Shown here piece after piece: positions 47,396-63,700 of a stretch of 64,000 nt of DNA; position 1 is the first letter of the stretch; each line of letters starts with the position of its first letter. The position numbers were made by a program, and so were the translations under genes. The notes under the pieces were generated by a model. It saw nothing but the letters and a program-made list of their open reading frames with translations. It did no database searches and was not told the DNA's origin. The stretch is from Viola odorata (lineage: Eukaryota > Streptophyta > Magnoliopsida > Malpighiales > Violaceae), in assembly GCA_963691705.1 (NCBI GenBank), contig OY829540.1, positions 67,876,367-67,940,366 on the forward strand, given 5' to 3'.

Positions 47396-47948
47396 GACTC
47401 ATTTGACACCTCTACTTAAAAAATTGTTTAAAAAGCACTTATACTTCCAATATATAACATATTTGGGGTGGCACGCCACATCATAAACATTATGACGTGT
47501 CATGTGGCAAATTCGACCCAAATCACGCTGAAAAGGGCCTAAAAACGGGCCATTTATTTGGATTGTGAACGACGCGTCGTTCAAAAAACGAAAGACACGT
47601 CGTTCGTAGCTATAGCCAACAACTCACTGAAGGGTCATTCACTCCAGCCAACGCGTCGTTCGTGTATTTATTTATTTATTTAGCGACACGATGAACAGCG
47701 CGTCACTTGGAGTGAATGACCATTCAGCCGACTCTGCCGACTTTTTCGTTGTTTGAAAAATACTCGTTCACGAACTAAATAAATGACCCATTTTCGTGAT
47801 TTGATAACGGAGGAATGATGACGCCGTACATGAAACATGCCAAATATGTCATAGGTTAGAAGTATAAGTATTTTTCAAATAAAGGGTGACAAATAAGTCA
47901 TATGATAGAAGTATAAGTATTTTTCAAATAAAGGGTGCCAAATAAGTC
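47396..47948. mobile_element. non-autonomous DNA transposon with long inverted ends
   Basis: The left end, GACTCATTTGACACCTCTAC followed by CACTTATACTTCC and ACATATTTGG, is matched by the reverse complement of the right end, GACTTATTTGGCACCCTTTA with TACTTATACTTCT and GACATATTTGG. The right end contains the subterminal unit twice (about 50-base period, 47850-47948). The interior is CG-rich with repeated CGCGTCGTTC / ACACGTCGTTC motifs. Flanks TGTATATTT and TGTACAGTT agree at 7 of 9 bases, possibly an eroded 9-bp target duplication as for MULEs. Confidence 0.65.
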
Positions 47949-48300
47949 TGTACAGTTTGCAGTGCAAATTTTGGATTTAAACCATCTTGACCTGTAAAAA
48001 TCACAAGGCCAACTTCTCGTAAAAATATGAGTATCATCATCAGGCCAAAATTGTTATTCTCATCCACAGCTATGAAAGCCCGTGTTGGAAGGTGTCCTAA
48101 GATTTTCCAATTCTCATCACTACACATAATTATCTATATACAAAAACATGGATTTTAAAAAAAAAAGAAGACATGCGAGAGATTACTCAGTGATGGCGGT
48201 AAAATAATTGGTTCGATTCTGCCAGCTGATTTCCTCAATTTGCATTGAGAAGAGGGAGCTAAGAATCATCATCGCAATCTCATACTCAGATACACATGAA
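47924..48300 (-). pseudogene. unrecognised gene remnant truncated by a transposon
   Basis: Two minus-strand exon-like pieces splice in phase: one at 48187 to about 48300 (EIAMMILSSLFSMQIEEISW, NRTNYFTAIT) ending at a GTAATC donor, and one at 48119-47924 (DDENWKILGHLPTRAFIAVD, REVGLVIFTGQDG). The last codons run into the inverted end of the neighbouring transposon, where the stop is provided. I do not recognise the family. A minus-strand TATA-like CCTATAAATACATAG at 48605-48587 could be its promoter. Low confidence. Confidence 0.3.
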
Positions 48301-48796
48301 AATAATTGTTTTTAAAAACTGCAGAAAATCTGAGATTAAAAACAAAATACAAAAGAGAGAAAAGATCACTCAGTTCAGCGGGATACTCGACACGCAAACT
48401 TCTCTTGAAAAAGAGAAGACTGCAATCCGGTCTGTTGAGCTTGAATTTACTGTGTCATCACTGCGATCTTGATTTAAAATCGATTTAATAAGCTGGAACA
48501 CGTTGAAGAGATAATAAGAAAGCAGAGCAAGAAGTTGTTGTGAATTCAATTTGTGGTGCGACTGTTAAGAGTTTCTGCAGTTGGGTAGCTATGTATTTAT
48601 AGGATGGAGAAAGATATGAACTAGGGTTTTTTTTTGGTCAGGATGAAGCGGTCATCATCTTGCAAAAAGAAAAGGGCCCAATAGCCCAATAGCCTAAAGC
48701 CCATAATACGAAAAGATAACAGAAACAAGCAAGCAGTGGATAACTAACAATTAAAAACCGAAACTGAAAAAGAAAGAGCGAAGCAGGCGCACAAAA

Positions 48797-53856
<5,060 letters not shown>

Positions 53857-54187
53857 GGTTTACTACGACAACTGGGCGGATTGGTTTCTATTTCGGATCG
53901 GCTATTACATGAACTTCATCATCTAAAGAGGATTTTAGAATTGTTAGTTGTTTCTGGGTGTGTACAATGAGAAGATGGTTATTTTGTTGATGCTCACCTC
54001 CACTCTTTGGAGGTTCCATGTATCACCTAAATTTTGACGTGCCTTTTTTAAAAAGTTGTACCGACATGATTTTTCACCATCAGGGCAATGTGGGTCCTAA
54101 GAGAAACAAATAAATAAAAAGTTTGGGTGTAACCAATTTAAATTAGGTCATGGATGGTTAAGAAAGAAGACTTCTTGTATTTTGTTT
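53857..54187. other. 3' flank of the lysyl-tRNA synthetase
   Basis: Probable 3' untranslated region and spacer. No gene seen. Confidence 0.5.
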
Positions 54188-54450
54188 TACTCTCTGGTCT
54201 TCAATAAATGTCTTCCTCGTATCCTAATATTCAGTAGAGAATGCATATCGAGGAGGCCGGATGAGGCACTATTTGACCCCAAAAAAATCCGTACTTTTTT
54301 TTCGAACGTACGTTAATCCTTAACGTACTTCCGAGAAAAAATTCGGGGCAAAATTGTCTCAAATAGTGATTGTTCCGGCCGTCTTAAGATACGTTCCGAA
54401 ACAGTAAAAGTAAATGGTAAAACGACATATTTTGGAGACCGGAGGGAGTA
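54188..54450. mobile_element. Stowaway MITE with fold-back structure
   Basis: A 259-bp element at 54190-54448 between TA dinucleotides (54188-54189 and 54449-54450). It begins CTCTCTGGTCTTCAATAAAT and ends GGAGACCGGAGGGAG, the Stowaway (Tc1/mariner) terminal consensus. Almost the whole interior folds on itself: GGCCGGATGAGGCACTATTT pairs with AAATAGTGATTGTTCCGGCC, and AACGTACGTTAA lies near the centre. No coding capacity. Confidence 0.88.
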
Positions 54451-56347
54451 TTTTTTAGGAGGTAAGAGCCTGTAAATGAGAGCATGCATAGTATGGTAAA
54501 TGTTTTGTTTTTTTATAAATTTTTGTTGGGTCTATGTATCTATTTCAATTTTTCCAATTTGATATCTAAAGGAGTAGTTTTTCGTGTATAATTAAAACTT
54601 AAAATGGGATAAAATAATTTTTTTTTTCGTAAAACTATACATATTTATTTATACGGTATTGGTAAAAAAATGAATATTTTACCATTTAGTGTGAATAAAA
54701 TTAACAATAGTTTAATGAGGCGTTTAAGAATTTTAATTCGCACCTAAAATTACACTTTAAAAACAAAAAGATAAATAATTTATCATAAATAAAATAACGT
54801 ACTAATGCTATAGGTTACTTATTTTTCCTGTCCAATCAGGATTTTTTTAGCACGAAAGGTGCAGAAGAGACAAAGACAACCACGTTGCTATCTGAATATT
54901 TATTTATGATTATGAATAACTTTTAAGAATTGGGCCACTGGAAATTACCCCAAGTATGGAAAGCCACACGGAGCTAGATCATTAGCCTCTCTCTTTGATT
55001 CTTTTATTCTCATGTCTTATAGTTTGCTGATGAGTGATGACGATGATCATCAGTTACATACAAGATACCTGAATCGTAAAAACAAGAAAAAACTACCAAC
55101 TTCTTTGCCCGTCATCATCGCTCCATTTCTCCTCCTCTAGTAACACGGTTTTTATTTTATCTGGACCTCTTCTCGTCTCTTCTCCTCGCCATTTGGTAAG
55201 ATATGAGTGCTCTTGTAGGACCCCCTTGATCTTTTTTTGTGTTTTTTCTTCTCACTCTCATTCATTGGTTTGCTGATTGATGATCTACTTCTCTGCGTTT
55301 CTTGGATTCTCTTTTGGGTGCGGCGATAATCAGTAGTGAATCTTAGATTTACATGGATTCATTGTTGTTGTTTTTTCTTCGGTGAGTATGATTTTTTCAG
55401 CATGTTTGGAAGTTGGGTTTTAGCTGTTTCTCTCGTCCATAAATTGCTGAATTTTTCTGGTCGGTTTATAATCTTGTTTGTGAGGTGGAATTGAAACTTT
55501 GGCTTGCTGGGTTTGCGATTTCGCGAAGTGGGTATTGCTGTAATTGATCTTGTGACGTTTTTTTGAATGTGTTCTGTTATGTTCACGTTAGCTGAATACT
55601 TACCTTTAGCTGTTAGGGATAGTGTGATTAAGATTTGTCTTAAGGGAGGATATTTACGAAATGAAACTTTTATAGTTGTTTCTGGTAGATGGAGTTCATT
55701 TGGGGAAGTAGTTGGAGGTAATATGGCTGAAGAACCGTGCAATAACTGGCATCTTAATATTTAGGAATTTTGTATGTTTTTAAGTGTAAAATGTGTTCCT
55801 GTGAGTGGAACTTTGCACAGGTGTTGCAGAGAGATAGCTGAGTGGCTTTTGTTAACAGTGGAAGGTGGAGGAAGCTGGGAAAAATTATTTTAGATGCAAC
55901 AAAGTGAATGTTTTTAGTTGAAAATCTTTCAATTTGTGGTGAGTATTCTATTGTTACTCTAGCATAAACTTGAATAGTTTTGCGGTCAAGACCTCAAATA
56001 AGCTAGTTAACACCATGGCTTCTGCACGGACATGCAGAATGCTCAGCTTTTTTCTAACCCAACACATTACAAGCTAGATTTGACAGGATAAGATGTTTGA
56101 TCTCTGTAAGCTAGACTCAATTAGGACACTGGGATTAAGAACTATACATATGGTTTGTGTGTATTTATGTAACCCCTTAGTAGATGAAATTGTGCTTCAT
56201 GATGTGTATGCATATGGTTTGTGTGTATTCATCTAACTATACATTCGGTTGTCACTCGCAGGGGACAGTAATGCTGCTTGGCAGGTTTGGTTGTCTTATC
56301 TGTGGAAAGTGATGCTGTTGTCATAGTACCACTCACCAGCTATCAGA
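54451..56347. other. intergenic and 5' untranslated region of the RING gene
   Basis: The left half is AT-rich without a gene. From about 55080 the C/T-rich sequence looks like a 5' leader, with a donor-like CCATTTG/GTAAGAT at about 55194 and an acceptor-like CACTCGCAG/GGGACAG at about 56261, suggesting a 1-kb intron in the 5' UTR. Open frames at 55359-55764 lie within it and are not called. Confidence 0.5.
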
Positions 56348-57151
56348 ATGTGGAATTTTGCATCCAATTGTCTTGCTGGAAATGCTGGTTTAAAGAGCAC
56401 CCCAAAGCTCACTCAAGTTGCTTCGGAGTACTCGGATGATGAAGCTTCTACCGTTAGCAAAGAGGAGGGTCTAGAGTGCCCAATATGCTGGGAATCCTTC
56501 AATATTGTGGAAAACGTGCCTTATGTTTTGTGGTGTGGCCACACTTTGTGTAAAAATTGCATCCTGGGACTTCAATGGGCTGTTGTGAAATTCCCGACAC
56601 TGCCCATTCAGCTTCCTCTCTTTATTTCCTGTCCATGGTGTAATCTCTTGTCTTTCAGGTTTGTTTACAGAGGCCTTTTGAAATTTCCTCGCAAGAATTA
56701 CTTTCTGCTTTGGATGGTTGAGAGCAAGAATGATGACCGAGATAAGTCTGATGCTACCGCTTGCTTTGAAGATCATCAACCCCTCTGGCAATCAGACAAC
56801 AATTCACCCTTCGGTAATCAGCTCACCCGTAGTAACATCCGGAGGGGACAATATAGTCAGCGAGAGCATTCGAGAATGAGTGACGACAATCATAATATGG
56901 TGAACCATTCACTTGTGGCAGAGAGATTGCATGCATCCCTTCAGAAGTCACTGGTTTTCTTTGTTCATCTGACAGCCAAGTTTCCTTTGGTAATCATATT
57001 CCTTATGATCATCTTATATGCCATACCTACCAGTGCAGCCATTTTGGCCCTGTACATTCTCATCACGCTTCTGTTCGGACTCCCCTCGTTCCTTATACTG
57101 TACTTTGCTTACCCTAGTTTGGATTGGCTTGTCCGAGAAATCATCACTTGA
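56348..57151 (+). CDS. membrane-anchored C3HC4 RING-finger protein
   Basis: Single coding exon, 267 residues. The RING finger has Cys44-Cys47, Cys63-His65, Cys68-Cys71 and Cys95-Cys98, with ECPICWESFNIVENVPYVLW then CGHTLCKNC. A long loop before the last Cys pair (SCPWCN) is typical of a plant RING subgroup. Two hydrophobic segments follow (FPLVIIFLMIILYAIPTSAA, then ALYILITLLFGLPSFLILYF, about residues 213-257), so it is probably a tail-anchored membrane E3 ligase with the RING in the cytosol. The substrate is unknown. The middle region is hydrophilic and poorly conserved. Confidence 0.88.
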   Translation: MWNFASNCLAGNAGLKSTPKLTQVASEYSDDEASTVSKEEGLECPICWESFNIVENVPYVLWCGHTLCKNCILGLQWAVVKFPTLPIQLPLFISCPWCNLLSFRFVYRGLLKFPRKNYFLLWMVESKNDDRDKSDATACFEDHQPLWQSDNNSPFGNQLTRSNIRRGQYSQREHSRMSDDNHNMVNHSLVAERLHASLQKSLVFFVHLTAKFPLVIIFLMIILYAIPTSAAILALYILITLLFGLPSFLILYFAYPSLDWLVREIIT

Positions 57152-58290
57152 TGTGATGAGATTGGCTCTACTCTTAGTCTACAAGTATTGTGAATATAAG
57201 TTTGCACCTAAAATGGCAGCTACATGGATGGATGCCGTCGGATTTGTAATCTGAGGACTTTCAAGGCTTCCTTTATTTGTTAGCCTCATGGCTGCTCAGT
57301 CTCTATATCCCTGAAGCCTTCTGTTTATTGGAATCATTTCAGCCATCGTAGATGTTAGCTTATCATAAAAAGGTTGCATGATTCTCGAGCTCTGGATGGC
57401 AACAATGATCGATGCATGGAAGCGACGAATGGTTGCTTTTGCAGATGTGCAAAGCTCATGTAAGTAAAGATAGGCTGTTAGTGTAAGGGCTTTTTACTCC
57501 AAAAGCTCAATTCCTGGGATTTGATGTAATAGGAATCTGTACAATTGTTGTGCTCCATAATGGATGATTAATTCTGCCCTGATGAGTCTTGAAACATTCC
57601 TGAGAGATTTGTTGCTTAAATTTTTCATATTTAAATCTACTTTAGCCAAAGTTGTTGTTGTTGTTCTTTTGCATGTCAGTTTTATCTCAGGTTTTTTTTA
57701 TAAAAAGATGGTTATATTATTAATTATTATTAAATATTCAGAACTATAAACCGTGTCACACGAACTAGTTGAATAACAACCTCATTTGTGTTTTATGGTT
57801 TTAAGCATGAATACATTTTAATCGTATTCCATTTTTTTTATAAAAAAAAACTTTTAATTTAGGTTCTAAATTCGAGCTTAATTAAACATCTTTTAATATT
57901 TTAATAAAATTATCTAGTAGTAGTACTTCAAATGTTTCATCTTAATTTGAATTATTCTATAATTTTTTCCTAAAAGAAAAAATAGTTATTGATTTTTGGT
58001 AAAGGAAAAAAGTGATTTTTTTCTGGACAAGGAAATTAATTTTTTAAAAATTGTTCTAGAGAATTAAAGAATACCACTGAAATTTTCATTTCTTTCTTTC
58101 CAGTTTTCCACATGTATTTTCTTCCACAATAAATTCCCAGAAAATCCAAGTAGGAAGCCAACACAGACAGGCAGAGGACACACCTCCGCGTGTCACAAGC
58201 ATAGCCTGGAGAATTTATCCCAACTCTCCTCAACAATTTTGTACATCGCACTTCCCTTCTTCCATAGTAACAGTAGGGGAAAAAAGAACA
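57152..58290. other. 3' UTR of the RING gene and AT-rich spacer
   Basis: No gene seen. A short (GTT)n run near 57650 and AT-rich sequence to about 58050; the last 150 bases are the likely promoter and leader of the DUF4336 gene. Confidence 0.5.
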
Positions 58291-60881
58291 ATGGTGACTG
58301 CCATTGCAATTTCCTTCCCAAAATCCACCATTTTCCAAAACCCAATCTCTTTTAAAGACTCAAATTGCAGTTTCCTTGATGGGTCCTTGAAGGGTTTTTC
58401 TAATTTGCAACCAAAACCCAGAAATCAAAGAAAAGGAAGCATCAGTTTGGTGGTTGCTTCAACCAGCAAAACCACTGCTACAACTAGCACAGTTGACAAA
58501 AGTGGTGGCAGATTTTATCTTAACTTTACTGGGTTTCCTTTCCCTCTTGGTCCTTTCCTTAACAGACGCACCATAAGGACTGAGGTCAGTTTCTCTTTTC
58601 TTCAACTTTGTCTTATAATAAAATGGTCTAAATCTTGATAATTGTGGATGATTTTGTGAAGAATATGGATGTGGCCAATCTCCATTTATTAAGTTTTAGC
58701 ATCAAATCTTAGTATGGCAATTGTATAATTTGAAATTGATGTTTGTTGTTAAAGATGACGAGGTAAGTGCTCTTTTAGTAATTCTTGATATCAAAATAGA
58801 GTGCTTGTTGCTTGATGAGCATATATTTAAAGTTGCATGTGTTGCTGGGTCTGACCATGCTACGTACCAGATCACTCCCCTGTCGGAAGGGTAGAGAGGA
58901 CACCCGGGAGACCGAAAGAAGGAGTGTGCTGCTTAGGTTATTACAGCTTCACACCAACTTTCTGATTGGTGTCTCATTTCTGTTCACCGGTTTCACACAA
59001 TTTGGGATTTGAATTTGCTAAGTGAAACCTGGATACATTGCTCAACAAAATTGCAAAAGAGAGAAACTATTGGTTTTGAGGTTCCCTTTTGAAAAAAAAG
59101 AAAGAGATTACGAGCATACTCTGCGACAGGATTAAGCTACTTAATTTAATGTTTTATGAAGAAATCTCTTAACATTTTATAACTGAGGATGCCACTTGTT
59201 GCATGCATTAATGTCTAAATTGCTCAAGGGCATCATTGAGTTACATGTTAATGCAAATCGTAGCAAGAGATTCTCATTCATTGCATAAAGTCTGAACTTG
59301 TTTCCTTCTTTTTGGGTCAATAGGCTGTGAAGGGTTGCATATGGCTATTCGAACAAGAGCAAGCATTAGGCTTCAGCAGTGTCTCTACGAACATTCGAAT
59401 GACAGTCATCAAACTTAAATCTGGAGGATTATGGGTCCATGCGCCCATTGCTCCAACCAAAGAGTGTATCCAGGTCCACTTTCTTTACTGATTATATAGT
59501 TTATGAATAATTACAAGTTTGGTTCTTTTCCGCAGCATGTGTTATTCTTGTGCTTCTTTATTACAACTAAATAATGTGGTCTGCACTTCTGCAAACTTGG
59601 ATGTCTCTTTGACGAGTGATCTCGTATTTCCAGCTTCTGAAGGAGTTGGGAGCTCCGGTAGAATACATCGTTCTGCCTACATTTGCTTATGAGCATAAAA
59701 TTTTTGTTGGGCCATTTTCTAGAAAGTTTCCACGCGCCAAAATATGGGTAGCGCCAAGGCAATGGAGCTGGCCCTTGAATTTGCCCCTTGAGTTTTTTGG
59801 GATCTTTCGTGCAAAAACTTTGATAGACGAGGATTTGTCCACCCCATGGGCTGATGAGATTGAACAAAAAGTTTTAAGCTCCCCAGAAGTTGGTAAATGT
59901 AAACCACACATTCTTTATTGAATTTCGCATTTAGCTGAATCATGTTTACAAAGATATCTATTGTGAATTGTTTCAGGAATTGGACCGTACGTTGAGGTAG
60001 CGTTCTATCATAAACGTTCAAGGACACTGCTGGTTACAGATGCTGTAATTTTTGTCTCAAGAAACCCGCCTGAATGTATTAGTAATGAATCCTTGTTGGC
60101 GTCAGCAAAGAACGGCTTGGCTGTGAAATTTCTCAGTAAAGGAAAAGAAGTACCTCAGGAGCCAGTTGTTGACAACCCGGCAAACCGTCAAAAGGGTTAG
60201 TTATCCAGTGCAACTTCTGATGAATGATGTACACAAATACGATGTGCATGCAAATTTATGGTGAGCTTATAATTTTTTAAAGAAATTCTAATATAACTAA
60301 TCCTTGGTGTAGGGTGGGAAAGAATGGTTCTCCAGATCCTATTTCTTGGTCCGTCTAATCTGTTGGAACCAAATGCTAGCTTCGCTCAAATGTCAGAAAA
60401 GTTGATCGTTTCACCTATCGTAAAGACTCTAGTTTTCTCCAAAGTTCCTGAAAAGGTAAGAAACATACAATTAAGTTTGCTGTCTTACCTAGTACACCCA
60501 AGTTAGAATTGGTGAATGAAGTTTTCGTATGATTAGCTTTTTTCTGATGCGAACTTTTTCTTATTTCTTACATTTCAGGTGAGGGATTGGATTGATAGGA
60601 TTGCCCGGGACTGGAGATTCAAGAGAATAATCCCTGCTCATTTTGCTGCTCCGATAAATGCCGGCAGGTCTGATTTCTTAGCTGCATTTGGTTTCCTAGA
60701 CGACCTCTTGGGTGAGCGTTACAATAGTTGGCCTTCACTCTCTCTTCTATTCACATCACTCATGGGAAAGGCTGCAAGTTACTTTCCACCAGATGACATG
60801 AAGACCTTATCATCCCTCGATCAGTTTCTAGTCTCGGTGGGGGCTGTGAAGAAGACCGTCTCAGGAAGGAAACGGACATAG
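58291..60881 (+). CDS. DUF4336 protein, probably plastid
   Basis: Six exons, 58291-58584, 59324-59473, 59634-59892, 59977-60195, 60313-60455 and 60579-60881, give 455 residues. A Ser/Thr/Lys-rich N-terminus of about 70 residues looks like a chloroplast transit peptide (SLVVASTSKTTATTSTVDKS). The body has DUF4336 wording: GCIWLFEQEQALGFSSVSTN, MTVIKLKSGGLWVHAPIAPT, PVEYIVLPTFAYEHKIFVGP, FPRAKIWVAPRQWSWPLNLP and DWRFKRIIPAHFAAPINA. DUF4336 is distantly related to metallo-beta-lactamase-like hydrolases; the canonical HxHxDH metal motif is not seen, so activity is uncertain. Function is unknown; it occurs in plants, algae and cyanobacteria. Confidence 0.9.
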
Positions 60882-61858
60882 TGAGAGGCCTAGGTGCTTA
60901 GCTACGATCAAGTTGGCCGGCTTGAATTTACACACATCTTTTTTACCTCAGGAAGAGTTTGATAACTGATTTACTGTGCTGAAATATTTACATTTGAATA
61001 GAAAAAATAAAAGTGTACATATATATAGCTTTGAATCACTTAGTGTTGGACATTTAATGATGTGAAATCGAAAGATGTAGAATGAAGTAGAAAGTTGAAT
61101 TCTTCTTTCTTTTGCTTAACTTATTGCCTCTTCTATAATTATTTCTTAACCATTTATTTTTATTGTATTACACTGATTATGGACTTTTTATTGGTTAATA
61201 CAATTTTTATTCTAATAACTCTCTTAATCTACCTTCATAATTAGTAAAATTACTACATACTGTGTTGTATTTTCAAATTACATTAATGGTACTTTTTTTA
61301 GGCTGTGTTTGGGAGTCTGGTTTTGGTACCGAAACCAGCATTCCCAAACTGAAATTGAAAAAAGGGTGTTTGGTAAACACCAGTTTTGGAGATGAAATTG
61401 AAAATATTGGACTCCAAATCCAGCATTTTCTCCATTTTGGGAATGACCCAAATTGGACCAGTGGAGCAACCAGAAAAAATAGAGATTGCGGGATGGAGGG
61501 TTAAGCAAATTTTTGGACAAAAATACCCTTTCTATTATTGTTTAATTACGATGCTACCAAGTATATAATATTCACTGTTCACGTCTTCTTCCTCACTTTC
61601 CAGACTTTTTCTCTCTCCTCTAGCCCGACCATTTTCCCTCTCCTTCTCCAAAATTCGACTTCTTCGATTTCTTGCTCAAATCACGACGAAATCCAGCCAA
61701 AATTTAGCTAAACACTCCTCATTCAATCCTAAACAAAACTCATGTGTCAATTTTAGGGATTAATCGCTCAATCTCCTTAACCCATAAAATCCCCATTTTG
61801 GAACCCTAACTCCCAAAATCCATTTTTTACTCCAAAATCCTCTTTATCTCCACTCAAT
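60882..61858. other. 3' flank of DUF4336 and leader of the retrotransposon ORF
   Basis: AT-rich flank to about 61290, then a stretch with inverted wording (GTGTTTGGGAGT near 61306 and CATTCCCAAACT near 61340; near-palindromic GGTGTTTGGTAAACACC at 61367) that may be a small hAT-like element. From 61560 the sequence is C/T-rich and probably belongs to the retrotransposon upstream of its ORF. Confidence 0.45.
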
Positions 61859-62940
61859 ATGGCCAAAGGATCCTCTTCTAAGCGTGCTAGGACTAATACA
61901 CCAAAGAAACCGTCTTCAAAGAGTCGGAAAAGTGATGCCGCTTCTTCTTCCTCCATGGAACCCGATTTATTTGCTTTGGTCGCGGGTAATCCTTACTTCT
62001 ATTTTCCTCCGGCTGACTTTGATGCCAAGTTCTTTGTTAATACTGATGCCTGTGAGAATTTTCAAGAATCTCTTAAGTCGGCTTGTATGATTAGGCCACA
62101 TGTCTTTAATTTCAAGAATTTTATTCCTTGTGATTTGCCTAAGCTTGTGAATGCTCAAGGATGGACTAAGGTTGTTATTTTGACTAGGTTCTATAGTCTT
62201 GTGCTTGTGAGAACATTTTATGCGAACTTAGAATCCTTTAAGAACATTAGGAATGCTGAGCATTGTGTTATTACCTCTCGTATTTTTGGCAAAACCATTC
62301 GTGTTAATCTAGAAAGGATTTGTAGAATTCTGGGTGTGGCTAATGAGGGTTTGTGCTCATTTGTATCTAGAGGAGTTGTTCCTAATCTTGAATTTAATTC
62401 GCGTGCACAATGATTGTGTATTGTTTGATTTGAATCATATCACTTCCCGGTTGATGCTTTGCATTGATGTTAATGGAAGGCTTGCGTATAACAATCGTAA
62501 GTCCTTGGGAAAACGATATGAGGTTGCTAGAGTTCTTCCCGATGAGGATGATGATGGGGTTGATGAGCCACCTGCAGAGAATATGTCTTCTCAAGCTGGT
62601 ACAAGTGCACCTATGGATGATGAAGCTGATTTGGATGAAGAGGAATTTGATGAAGATGATGGTGATGATGAAGAAGATGAAGATTATATGGATATTACTG
62701 TTTTGAGGGAGCAAATGGTAGACCTCTCCTCTGATGTTGCTGATCTTCAGACATCTATGCATCACCTTGGTATTCGGCTTGGTCAACTTGATGCAAGACA
62801 GGCTGCAAGAGATGCTAGCATCGACGCCAGGTATTCGACTTGGTCAACTTGATGCAAGACAGGCTGCAAGAGATGCCAGCATCGACGCCAAGTTACAGGC
62901 CATTTTGGATCGACTTCCTCCTCCTCCTCCACCTCAGTGA
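61859..62940 (+). pseudogene. extra ORF of an LTR retrotransposon (plant transposon protein domain), broken
   Basis: The first 184 codons start MAKGSSSKRARTNTPKKPSS and continue with a domain I recognise as the 'putative plant transposon protein' type found in the extra ORF of plant LTR elements (FYSLVLVRTFYANLESFKNI, TIRVNLERICRILGV). A frame change near 62398-62410 is required to continue, followed by an Asp/Glu-rich segment (DEEEFDEDDGDDEEDEDY) and a coiled-coil-like stretch. A 61-bp tandem duplication then breaks the frame again, and a Pro-rich tail ends at TGA 62938-62940. No gag, protease, reverse transcriptase or integrase lies to its left, so the element is truncated or non-autonomous. 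Confidence 0.7.
62769..62890 (+). repeat. 61-bp tandem duplication, frame-breaking
   Basis: Units 62769-62829 and 62830-62890 differ at only two positions (GGTATTCGGCTTGG against GGTATTCGACTTGG, and GATGCTAGC against GATGCCAGC). Because 61 is not a multiple of three, the duplication shifts the frame. Confidence 0.9.
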
Positions 62941-63700
62941 TATGTTTATATGTCAGCTTTGATAGTATTTAGTATTTTAAGTCTTTTGATATGCCATGTA
63001 GTCTGACTTGACTTTGATAGTTTTTGGATCTTTGATATTTATGATATGTAGTATGTTTTATGATCAAATTGGTATTTGCTCAAATATTTGTGATGTGCAG
63101 TATGATGTTTGATTCTCGTTTTGCTAATCTACTTGTGATGTGCTATTTGTTTTGTGATTATATGTGCACTAATAACTGGATTAGATAATTATTTTCATAT
63201 TGCCATTTTATGATTGTTTGTGTGTATGATGCCCTTTCTTTTTGTTGATGACAAAGGGGGAGATAATTGTGAAATTTGATTAGCAAAGGGGGAGATAATT
63301 GTGAGATTGAAATAGGGGAGATAATTTTAGGAGAAATGCTTAATATTAAGGGGGAGTTTAATATTAAGGGGGAGATAGGATAATCTTCAAGGGAAGAAAT
63401 GTTAGAAATGTTTGACAAAGGGGAGATTGATAATGCTTTAATTGGTAGCAATTGAAATGGCTAATTGGGAGCAATTTATTTTCATTTGTCATGTTCCATG
63501 TGAAACTAACGTTTTATGTAGGGGGAGCATTAAAGCTTTATGCAAATCTATAGGGGGAGCATATATGACAAAGTCATAAGAAGAGCATACATGTTTGTCA
63601 AGGAAAGTATTTTTGCTCTCATTTATTTGTTTTAACTTAAATTGCAAGTTTAATTCATTTTGAATTTATTTGTGTTTGTCATCATAAAAAAAGGGGAGAT
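62941..63700 (+). other. retrotransposon 3' region with repeated polypurine tracts
   Basis: Non-coding region with at least seven GGGGGAG or AGGGGAGAT motifs between 63256 and 63700, including AGCAAAGGGGGAGATAATTG twice. The last, AAAAAAAGGGGAGAT at 63686-63700, directly abuts the LTR start and is the probable plus-strand primer site. Repeated upstream tracts are known in SIRE/Maximus-type Copia elements. Confidence 0.7.

Noticed and set aside
58840..58960. Possible tRNA gene
   Set aside because: GC-rich patch without a consistent cloverleaf or B box.
58812..59012. 66-codon frame in DUF4336 intron 1
   Set aside because: No domain; lies between well-defined splice sites.
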